Assembly: GCA_965116935.1 (NCBI GenBank)
Contig: OZ220737.1
Location: 1,178,001-1,242,000 of the forward strand
Length of the DNA stretch: 64,000 nt
DNA from: VXYL01 sp965116935
GTDB lineage: Bacteria > Pseudomonadota > Gammaproteobacteria > Pseudomonadales > Azotimanducaceae
Reading direction: 5' to 3'
This document shows, one piece after another, positions 1 through 6,841 of this stretch. The position numbers and the translations under genes are program-made. The notes under the pieces were generated by a model. That model searched no databases and had not been told where the DNA came from. It saw nothing but the letters and a program-made list of their open reading frames with translations. Within the stretch, counting starts at the first letter, position 1; each line of letters opens with the position of its first letter.

Positions 1-20
1 ACACGCCAACACTTCGCCAA

Positions 21-1346
21 TTGCAGCGCAATGTGCCGCGCACCCTGTGCCTCTCGGTCCTGCAGGTGTTCATGCTGCTGATGCCGGTCATCGTCATCTT
101 TTTCGAGTCCCGGGGCCTTGCGCTCTCGGACGTGCTGCTTCTGCAGGCATGGTTCGCGGTGCTCGTGGGCGCGTTAGAGGTGCCGTCCGGCTACGTCGCC
201 GACCTGCTGGGGCGTCGGGGGACGATGATCGTCGGCGGCCTCTTCCTCGGCATCGGCCACACGTGGCTCGTGTTCGCGCACGGGTTCTGGCCGCTGGCGG
301 CATTCGAGGCGTGCCTCGCGGTGGCGTTCAGCCTCATATCCGGCGCAGACCTTGCGCTGCTCTACGACACCGAGCTCGCCCTTGCCGAAAGTGGAAAACA
401 CGAGCAGAAGCGCCCCGGTGCCAGTCCCGAACCTGCCGAGCCCCGTCGTCCTGCGACGGGACCTTCGCCTCGTTCGCAGGGGCTCCCTCCGACCGGCGGC
501 CCACCTCAGGCCGTGCGACGGCTTTTCTTCGCCCGCAACCTGTCCGAGGCCCTCGCCGCGGTGCTGTGCAGCGTGCTGCTGTTGGTGGTTTCCATGGACG
601 GCATCGCCATAGCCCAAGCCATCTGCGGCTGGCTTCCGTTCCTGCTTGCATTTGGCCTGGTGGAGCCGCCGCGCAAGCGCCTCGACACGCGCTCGCACGG
701 CCGCAACGCCGTGCTGATCCTGCGTGCGCTGGTGCTCGACAATCGCATCCTGCGGCTGACCTTCCTGGCGCTGTCGATCTGGTCGCTCACCACCATGTAT
801 GCGGTGTGGCTGCTGCAAGCGCATTGGCAGAGCCAAGGCGTGGAACTCGCGCACTTCGGCTACATCTGGGGAGCCTTGACACTGCTGTCGGCGGTGGCCG
901 GGCGCTACGCCGCATCGCTCGAGAACCGCCTCGGAACCGTCGCCATGCTGGCATTCATCGGCATTGGCCCGGTGCTGGGCTACATCGCCTTGGGCCTCAC
1001 CGGCATGGTGGCTGGCGTCGGCTTGAGTTCGCTTTTCTTCCTTTGCCGGGGGTTTGGCCTGGTGATCCTGCGCGATGCCCTGAACCGACGGATCGGAAGC
1101 GAAATCCGCGCCACGGCGAACTCGCTCGCAAGCTTCGGCTTTCGCACCGCCTTCGCCATCACCGCACCACTTGTGGGCGGTGCGCTGGATCTGTGGGGCC
1201 TCGACACGACGCTGTTGTTGCTGGCAGCCGCGAGCGCCGGCATCTTCCTCTCGCTGATCTTGCCGTTGATCCTGGCGGCGGGCCGGCCCAGGGCGGAGCC
1301 GGAAGGGGCGGTTGTGGCATCGGTTGCGGCACCTGCCGAACATTGA
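21..1346 (+). CDS. MFS transporter
   Basis: An integral membrane protein of about 441 residues, almost all hydrophobic helices. A major-facilitator motif-A region sits between the second and third helices (EVPSGYVADLLGRRG, about residues 53-67). A hydrophilic, proline-rich stretch near residues 122-165 is the cytoplasmic loop between the two six-helix halves and is longer than usual. The family moves small solutes across the inner membrane, usually by proton exchange; the substrate cannot be read from sequence. The start is TTG at 21, but the frame stays open to the window edge, so the true start may lie further left. A palindromic repeat follows the stop. Confidence 0.8.
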   Translation: MQRNVPRTLCLSVLQVFMLLMPVIVIFFESRGLALSDVLLLQAWFAVLVGALEVPSGYVADLLGRRGTMIVGGLFLGIGHTWLVFAHGFWPLAAFEACLAVAFSLISGADLALLYDTELALAESGKHEQKRPGASPEPAEPRRPATGPSPRSQGLPPTGGPPQAVRRLFFARNLSEALAAVLCSVLLLVVSMDGIAIAQAICGWLPFLLAFGLVEPPRKRLDTRSHGRNAVLILRALVLDNRILRLTFLALSIWSLTTMYAVWLLQAHWQSQGVELAHFGYIWGALTLLSAVAGRYAASLENRLGTVAMLAFIGIGPVLGYIALGLTGMVAGVGLSSLFFLCRGFGLVILRDALNRRIGSEIRATANSLASFGFRTAFAITAPLVGGALDLWGLDTTLLLLAAASAGIFLSLILPLILAAGRPRAEPEGAVVASVAAPAEH

Positions 1347-1350
1347 GCCC

Positions 1351-1379
1351 GTAGGGGCGGGGCATGCCCGGCCCGTGTT
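1351..1379. repeat. Single copy of GGGGCGGGGC palindromic repeat
   Basis: A G-rich then C-rich self-complementary stretch (GTAGGGGCGGGGCATGCCC and onward). It belongs to the same family as the copies near 31.4, 41.1-41.3 and 51.8 kb. It lies in the gap between the MFS gene and the next gene and could act as a transcript-end hairpin. Confidence 0.6.
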
Positions 1380-1415
1380 GAACTCGCGTTGTGGCGCGGT
1401 GTTGGGGCGTTCAGA

Positions 1416-3818
1416 ATGCCGTCCGTGCTCTCTCGGATTGAGGGTAGTGGCTTGGTGAGGTCTGGTTTGTTCGCGTCCGTTGCCGCGGCGTTGCTCGGCT
1501 TGCCGGCGGCCGGCGACGACCACGGCGACACATTGCTCACGTCCACGCCCATCGAATACGGCGTGCGGGTCGCTGGCACGATCGACTCGGCCACGGATGT
1601 CGATGTGTTCCGCATCGACCTGCACGCGCAAGCGACGCTCGACATGCGCAGCGGTGGCAGGCTCGACACAGTGGGCACGCTCTACGACGGCTCCGGCAGG
1701 GTCTTCGCCACAGACGACGACAGCGGCTCCGGCATGAACTTCCGCCTGCGCGAGACCTTGAGCGGTGGCGTGCATTACCTGGCCGTGCAAAGCGACGTGG
1801 ACACCGGCGACTATCGCGTCATCGTCCGCATCGAGCGGGCGGACGACCACGGCAACACCTCCGCAACCTCCACGCTGCTCCCGCCCGGTGTGAGCTTGGC
1901 CGGCACGATTGGCGCCGACGACGACGTGGACGTGTTTCGCATCGACGTCAACGCGCCTTCGCAGCTAACGGTTGCCACGGGCGGCCCAGCGGATACCACG
2001 GGCGAGTTGCGCGACGGCTCCGACAGCGTGCTCGTCACTGCGGACGAGGGCGGCAGCCGTGCCAACTTCCGCATCGCGCGCAATGTGCGGGCCGGGCCGC
2101 ACTATCTGCATGTCTCCGCCGATCAAGCGAGCGCGTATTACATCGAGGCGAACCTGCAAGCCTTGGAAGAAGGGGACGCGGGTGACACCGACCAAGAGGA
2201 CCCAGACGCCACCCACGGTTCCGCCGCTGCCCTCTTTGGCGCGGCCATCTCGCAGCAAATCGTCCAAGCCCGTTGCATCCGCTGCCATGTTGCCGGCGGC
2301 GAGTCCGCCAATACCCGGCTGGTGTTTGTCTCCTCCATCGAGCAAGACCACGAGGCGTCCAATCTCGGCGTGTTGCGGGCATTCGTGCTCGAGGCTGGCG
2401 ACGGTCATGGCGCCGACAACGCCATGCTCGTGCTCGACAAGATGTCCGCAACGGTCAGCCACGGCGGCGGCGTGCAGGTGGAGGTTGGCTCGGAGGACTA
2501 CCTCAACATGGAAGCCCTCCTTGCCCGCATCGAGGCGGAGGGTGCCGAGCCGGGGACGGGCAAGGCCGTCAGCGATCAGACCGTGGAGGCAGGCAAGGAG
2601 CTTCGCGTCGCCATCGCCGTCGGCGTGCCGCTCGATGTGCTTTCGAGCAACACCTGCGTCGCCACGGCAACGATCGAGGGCGACGACCTTCTGCTGACGG
2701 GCCACCTCGCCGGCACCACTACCGTGTCGGTTACGACCGATTCGAGCACCGAGGCGAGCACGTTCGAGCTCGATGTGCAGCCGCCAAGCGTGCCGGACTG
2801 GGCGCTGCCACGAGCGGTGCCGGCAGACCAGGACGTCACGTCCTGCGCCGTGGCTGACGTTCTCGACCTCATCTACACCGACACCGCCGTGCAGTCCGCG
2901 CTCCTCCTCCGCGGCGGCGAAGTCATCGGCGAGCGCTATGCCGACGGCTATAACATCGCCAGCCTCGGCACGAGCTGGTCCGTTGCCAAGAGCCTCTACA
3001 GCGCCGCCATCGGCACCGCCATCGACCACGGCCACATCGCCTCGGTGGAACAGGAAGCCAGCGACTTCCTGCGCGAATGGAACGGCTCCGCCCGGGAGCG
3101 AATCACCATCCGCAACATCCTGGAGATGCGTGCGGGACTCTCGGACCCGGAGAGCTTCTTCAAGCGAGCCGATCAAACCCAAGCCGCGCTCGACGTCCCT
3201 CGCGTGCGGGTGCCGGGAACGCGGTTCGAGTACTCAAACGCCACCTCGCAGCTCTTCGAGCCGCTACTCAAACGCGCCACCGGCATGAACGCGCACGACT
3301 GGCTTTGGCAAACCATCCTCGAACCCATCGGCGTGGACCGCGGCGCCATCGGCATGTGGCTCGACCCCACCGGCGTCAACCCCATGACGTATTGCTGCCT
3401 CGACATGCGTCCGGACGACTTCGCCCGCTTCGGCGTCCTGTACGCGAACGGCGGCGTGTGGCGGGGTGAACGCCTGATTTCCGCCCGCTACGTGCGCGAG
3501 AGCCTGACGGCGCAAAGCCCGTTCTACGGCTTCCAGTGGTGGGTGATGAACGCCGCCTACCTCGGCCGCCAACCGCCCATCGACATCGTGGCGGCGCATG
3601 GCCTGGAGGGTCAGCACATCTATGTCTGGCGGGACGCGGACGTGGTGCTGGTCGTCTTGACGAAAATGGAACACGACCCCAACCGGGGCTATGTCCTAAG
3701 CTTCACCAACTTCCCGAGCACCTGTGCCGCCCGCAACACCTGCCCGGGCACCGACGGGAGGACTGTGCCGACATATGACGACTGGACGCTGCTGCGGCGT
3801 TTGGCGGCGATGCGGTGA
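1416..3818 (+). CDS. Secreted multi-domain serine hydrolase (beta-lactamase fold) with PPC-like repeats and a CxxCH motif
   Basis: About 800 residues from the ATG at 1416; a TTG at 1389 would add nine. A signal peptide ends near LGLPAAG. Two PPC-like beta-sandwich repeats follow (about residues 39-141 and 145-247, each with a DVDVFRID motif). Next is a segment with a haem-type CIRCH motif (C287, C290, H291), an Ig-like segment (about 385-455), then a class C beta-lactamase/esterase domain. That domain has the S522-V-A-K525 nucleophile motif, Y606-S-N608, and H728-G in place of KTG. Such domains act as esterases, amidases or D-Ala peptidases rather than true lactamases. The substrate is unknown. 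The haem-type motif inside this architecture is unusual; it may be a c-type haem site or simply a metal or disulfide site. Confidence 0.75.
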   Translation: MPSVLSRIEGSGLVRSGLFASVAAALLGLPAAGDDHGDTLLTSTPIEYGVRVAGTIDSATDVDVFRIDLHAQATLDMRSGGRLDTVGTLYDGSGRVFATDDDSGSGMNFRLRETLSGGVHYLAVQSDVDTGDYRVIVRIERADDHGNTSATSTLLPPGVSLAGTIGADDDVDVFRIDVNAPSQLTVATGGPADTTGELRDGSDSVLVTADEGGSRANFRIARNVRAGPHYLHVSADQASAYYIEANLQALEEGDAGDTDQEDPDATHGSAAALFGAAISQQIVQARCIRCHVAGGESANTRLVFVSSIEQDHEASNLGVLRAFVLEAGDGHGADNAMLVLDKMSATVSHGGGVQVEVGSEDYLNMEALLARIEAEGAEPGTGKAVSDQTVEAGKELRVAIAVGVPLDVLSSNTCVATATIEGDDLLLTGHLAGTTTVSVTTDSSTEASTFELDVQPPSVPDWALPRAVPADQDVTSCAVADVLDLIYTDTAVQSALLLRGGEVIGERYADGYNIASLGTSWSVAKSLYSAAIGTAIDHGHIASVEQEASDFLREWNGSARERITIRNILEMRAGLSDPESFFKRADQTQAALDVPRVRVPGTRFEYSNATSQLFEPLLKRATGMNAHDWLWQTILEPIGVDRGAIGMWLDPTGVNPMTYCCLDMRPDDFARFGVLYANGGVWRGERLISARYVRESLTAQSPFYGFQWWVMNAAYLGRQPPIDIVAAHGLEGQHIYVWRDADVVLVVLTKMEHDPNRGYVLSFTNFPSTCAARNTCPGTDGRTVPTYDDWTLLRRLAAMR

Positions 3819-3974
3819 GGAATGCCGCAAGCAAGCCGTTTCTGCCGGCGCGATGTAGAGCACGAGGCTCTTGACGGGAACCCCGTGACGAATCAGGGGG
3901 CGAGCAGCTATGTCTTGACGCAGTGGGGCGAAGGTGCGTGAATTTCCGTCGGGCAGATCGGGAGCATGTGAGGC

Positions 3975-4199
3975 GTGTCAGGCGAAGGTGAGGGGCTAAA
4001 GGTGGACCGCAGCCACTGGCCCATTCGAAAGTATCGCCTTGGTGAGGAGCCCGAGGACGGATTCACGCAAGGTCTGACGATGGAGGAGAACTTTCGCCTC
4101 ACCTTGGAACTCAGCGAGGCGAGCTTCTCGCTCACGCCCGCCGGCCGCAAGCGGTTGCCGCGCGATCAATGGCCGATCCGGGTGCTGCAACTCCCTTAA
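3975..4199 (+). CDS. Small conserved protein paired with nucleotidyltransferase
   Basis: A 74-residue protein containing DRSHWPIRKYRLGEEPEDG. I recognise this opening from small hypothetical proteins that commonly sit just upstream of nucleotidyltransferases of the type encoded next. The family usually begins near the VDRSHW segment, so the internal GTG at 4002 is an alternative to the GTG at 3975. It ends nine bases before the next gene, indicating one operon. No function is established from the sequence; by context it could be the partner of a toxin-antitoxin-like nucleotidyltransferase. Confidence 0.65.
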   Translation: MSGEGEGLKVDRSHWPIRKYRLGEEPEDGFTQGLTMEENFRLTLELSEASFSLTPAGRKRLPRDQWPIRVLQLP

Positions 4200-4208
4200 G
4201 AAGGACGG

Positions 4209-4679
4209 ATGAACGAGGACTTCGAGCAACTGCTGGCAACCCTCACGCAACACAACGTGCGGTTTCTCTTGGTCGGTGGCGTCGCTCTTGGCATCCACGG
4301 CCTGCAACGCGCTACGGGCGACATCGACGTTTGGTCGAAGCCCGATGCCACAAATGCCGAGCGCATACACGATGCGCTCCGAGAGTTCGGGATGCCCCTC
4401 GCCGCATTCGACGTGACACCCAAGGACTTCGCCACCCCGGGAAGGGTCGTGCAATTCGGCGTTCCCCCGCGTCGCGTCGACGTCATCACTTCGATCGAGG
4501 GCGTGGAGTTCGATGAAGCATGGCACTCCAGAGTCGAGATGACCGTTGCTGGTTGCCGCGTACCGGTGATTTCGCTCACCGACCTGCTGCGGAACAAGGA
4601 GGCAGTCGGCCGACCCCAGGACAAGGTCGACGTTCGTGCCATCCGCCGCGAACTACAGAGGCGAGAGCGCGAGAGTTAG
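4209..4679 (+). CDS. Nucleotidyltransferase (AbiEii/MNT-like)
   Basis: A 156-residue protein with the minimal polymerase-beta-type nucleotidyltransferase signature: LLVGGVALGIHG (G23-G24) followed by GDIDVW (D38 and D40, the metal-binding Asp pair), and a later RRVDVIT Asp as probable third ligand. The family transfers nucleotides to proteins or RNA, and several members act in toxin-antitoxin or abortive-infection systems. The start ATG lies nine bases after the partner gene. The substrate cannot be told. The partner is not a HEPN protein, so this is not a classical HEPN/MNT pair. Confidence 0.75.
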   Translation: MNEDFEQLLATLTQHNVRFLLVGGVALGIHGLQRATGDIDVWSKPDATNAERIHDALREFGMPLAAFDVTPKDFATPGRVVQFGVPPRRVDVITSIEGVEFDEAWHSRVEMTVAGCRVPVISLTDLLRNKEAVGRPQDKVDVRAIRRELQRRERES

Positions 4680-4717
4680 AGCAGCTCCCCCTGGGGGCAA
4701 GGGGCTCGACGACTCCG

Positions 4718-4848
4718 CTGGAGGGAGGGCGTCTCGCCCTCCATGCGCCGCAAGGCGCGCTTCCGGTTGCGAGCTGCACATCTGTGCGCGGTCCTTGAGG
4801 AAAGGCGTGCCTTCGGCACGCGTGGAGGGCGAGACGCCCTCCCTCCAG
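4718..4848. repeat. REPIN/MITE-like element, copy A
   Basis: A 131-bp element with perfect inverted ends of 26 bp. Each end contains the self-palindromic core GGAGGGCGTCTCGCCCTCC, so each end folds on its own and the two ends also pair with each other. Two smaller inverted stretches lie inside. The same structure recurs at 53140-53250. Inverted pairs of short palindromes are the hallmark of REPINs, which are moved by RAYT-type transposases; no such gene is in the window. Confidence 0.8.
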
Positions 4849-4928
4849 AGACCACGCCAATGGCGGTGCCGACGCACCGTCCGTCTCCCGGAGGCTGCCC
4901 TTCCAAAAGGGCGGTCCGTGAGGCGCAG

Positions 4929-5915
4929 CTACCTGGTGAAGCGGAGCAGGTGGCAGAAGTGGGTGCCTTCGAAGACGAACGGGCGGTCTTCTTCGGTGGT
5001 GAAGCCGTGGGATTGGAGGCGGCGTTTCGTGGCCTCTAGGTCGGCATCGGTTTGGGCGGCGGAGATTAGGTCGCGCATTCGCTGGCGGTAGGCGTCGGTC
5101 TCGGTGGTTACGTGTTGGAGCATGGCGAGCTTGTCCGCCAAGGGTTTGCCGGCCGTGACTTGGGGGTTGAAGGTGGACATGGAGTTTTCGACGTAGAAGA
5201 CGAGCTGGTTTGGGTCTTGGTAGCACCCACCTTCTTGCTGAAGCTCTGCGAGGATGCGGTTGACGTTGGCGCGCAGGTCCACGGCGCGGGAGTCTTGAAC
5301 CGGGTCCTCACCCCGGGTGGCGAGGCGGTCCAAGTGCTTGTGCAGGTCGCGCACGGCGCCGGCGAGGCCAGACTTCACGCACGCCGCAATCTGCGCGAGG
5401 CCGTCCTTGGCTTGGCGGATGATGGCGGAGTCGGCGTGGTGGAGCATCGCGGCGAAGGTGGCGGCCTTGGGTTTCAGCACCCGCGCCACTTCCCGCGCTG
5501 ACGGCTCCGGTTCCCCATACTCGAAGCCGAACTGGCTGATGGCGAGGTCGAAGGTGCCCGTGTCGAGCCCCGTGTCCTCGAGCCTCGCGCCGCCTCGGAA
5601 GTCGATGGCACGCAGATGGCGGGCGATGGCCTTGCCGGTGAACTGCCTGGGCGGGTCGATGTCGGCATAGTCGATGCCGGTGACCCTATGCTCCAGTCCC
5701 TCTCGCGACGAATGTTGCTGTGCCAGCAACGCCAACGCGCCGTTGCCGGTGGCAAGGTCCAAGATGGCGGCGCCAGCCGGCAGATCCGCGAACAATCCAT
5801 GCCAGTAGTCCCGAACTGCGCCGTCGTAGTTGCCGGCGAAGCGCCCGTGGAATGTCGTGATCGTTCCCTTGCGCCAATAGGTGCCCCACTCCCTCGCGCC
5901 AAGCCGCTCGCTCAT
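4929..5915 (-). CDS. SAM-dependent methyltransferase (class I)
   Basis: 328 residues. Residues 51-61 (ILDLATGNGAL) form the glycine-rich motif I of class I methyltransferases, where S-adenosylmethionine binds. Motif II/III-like acidic and hydrophobic strands follow (VTGIDYADI; FDLAISQFGFEYG near residues 125-137). The C-terminal half is helical and unlike a known substrate domain. The start ATG (MSERLG) is only a few bases from a repeat element. The gene stands alone, so the context gives no substrate; a small molecule is as likely as a macromolecule. Confidence 0.75.
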   Translation of the reverse strand: MSERLGAREWGTYWRKGTITTFHGRFAGNYDGAVRDYWHGLFADLPAGAAILDLATGNGALALLAQQHSSREGLEHRVTGIDYADIDPPRQFTGKAIARHLRAIDFRGGARLEDTGLDTGTFDLAISQFGFEYGEPEPSAREVARVLKPKAATFAAMLHHADSAIIRQAKDGLAQIAACVKSGLAGAVRDLHKHLDRLATRGEDPVQDSRAVDLRANVNRILAELQQEGGCYQDPNQLVFYVENSMSTFNPQVTAGKPLADKLAMLQHVTTETDAYRQRMRDLISAAQTDADLEATKRRLQSHGFTTEEDRPFVFEGTHFCHLLRFTR

Positions 5916-5930
5916 TTCCCTTGCCCAACT

Positions 5931-6078
5931 TCTGGAAAGAGGGCGTCTCGCCCTCCGTCGCGCATCCCAAAGAGGAGCTGAACTGAGAAATGAACCCTTG
6001 ATTTAGGACACTTCTGGCGCCGGCCGACGCGCGCCCTGCAGGGTGCGATGGTGGGCGAGACGCCCTCCCTCCGAGGGT
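5931..6078. repeat. REPIN/MITE-like element, diverged copy C
   Basis: The left end carries AGAGGGCGTCTCGCCCTCC and the right end its inverse GGGCGAGACGCCCTCCCTCC, about 95 bp apart. The interior holds an A+T-richer stretch (around 5985-6010) not present in copy A. The inverted ends are shorter and less perfect than those of copies A and B, so this looks like an older copy. Confidence 0.65.
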
Positions 6079-6106
6079 TCGTTGAGAGCCTTAGCATCAC
6101 TCGTGC

Positions 6107-6754
6107 TTAGGCTCGACCGAAGGTAGCGAACCAGAAGTTGGCCGCCACGCTCACCCGGGGCCTTCGCCCCGAATACGGTTCCACGGCGTGCAGGATGTAG
6201 GAAGGAAAGATCAGCAAATCGCCGGCCACCGGACGCATCCGCACCGCGTCGAAGGAGAACTCGCGCCGCATCTGCCGGTTTGCCGTGTCGAGATACATGC
6301 TCGCCGTCGCCCGCGGGTCGTTGAACACCAAGTGTCCCGCCTCGAAATCCGCCGCGTCCTCATCCCCCGGGTCCGCGCAATACACGAGGCTCCAAGACGC
6401 CAGCGGATGGTTGTGGTTCGGAAAGTACCCGCCCTGCCGCGTCACATGAAACCAGCAATGGCTATGGAAGCGCAGGTTCTTGAGCGCCGCGTCGTCGATG
6501 CCGTTGGCCGTCTTCACCACCCCAGCCAGGTGGCTGTGAAAGAGCTGCTTGAGGTCGGCGGTGACGTCGCTGCCCCAATCGAGAAAGTCGAAGGAACTCT
6601 CGAACACGCCCGGATGGGCGCGCTGGGGGGAGTCTGGCTTGCGACGGCTTTCGGTTTCGCTGGCGAGGACGTACTCGGTCACCCGTGCCGCTCGCTCGGG
6701 CTCCGTGCGGTTGCGATAGAACGGCGTCGCCCAGAAGTGGAGGATGTCGTCCAT
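6107..6754 (-). CDS. Putative 2OG-Fe(II) oxygenase, TIGR02466-like
   Basis: 215 residues. The layout matches the TIGR02466 family of putative 2-oxoglutarate/iron(II) dioxygenases: an aromatic WATPFY start, a central YFPNHNHPLASWSLVY segment (H114 and H116 candidate iron ligands), then GDLLIFPSYILHAVEPY (H189) and RPRVSVAANFWF, whose Arg would bind 2-oxoglutarate. It hydroxylates an unknown substrate, presumably in the cytoplasm. It is co-oriented with and downstream of a TonB receptor. A perfect palindrome separates the two genes. Confidence 0.75.
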   Translation of the reverse strand: MDDILHFWATPFYRNRTEPERAARVTEYVLASETESRRKPDSPQRAHPGVFESSFDFLDWGSDVTADLKQLFHSHLAGVVKTANGIDDAALKNLRFHSHCWFHVTRQGGYFPNHNHPLASWSLVYCADPGDEDAADFEAGHLVFNDPRATASMYLDTANRQMRREFSFDAVRMRPVAGDLLIFPSYILHAVEPYSGRRPRVSVAANFWFATFGRA

Positions 6755-6774
6755 CAGGAGCGGTGGTCAGGCAG

Positions 6775-6808
6775 GACGCTTTCGAGGGCAGGTGCCCTCG
6801 AAAGCGTC
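6775..6808. other. Perfect 34-bp palindrome between TonB receptor and oxygenase genes
   Basis: Two 16-base arms (GACGCTTTCGAGGGCA and its exact complement) are separated by two bases. It sits in the gap between the receptor stop and the oxygenase start on the minus strand. No T-tract follows in either direction, so it is not a standard intrinsic terminator. An RNA-processing or partial-terminator hairpin that sets the ratio of the two products is plausible. Confidence 0.7.
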
Positions 6809-6841
6809 ATGTGCCTTGTGTCGGCCTTGCGTCAGCTTGCG

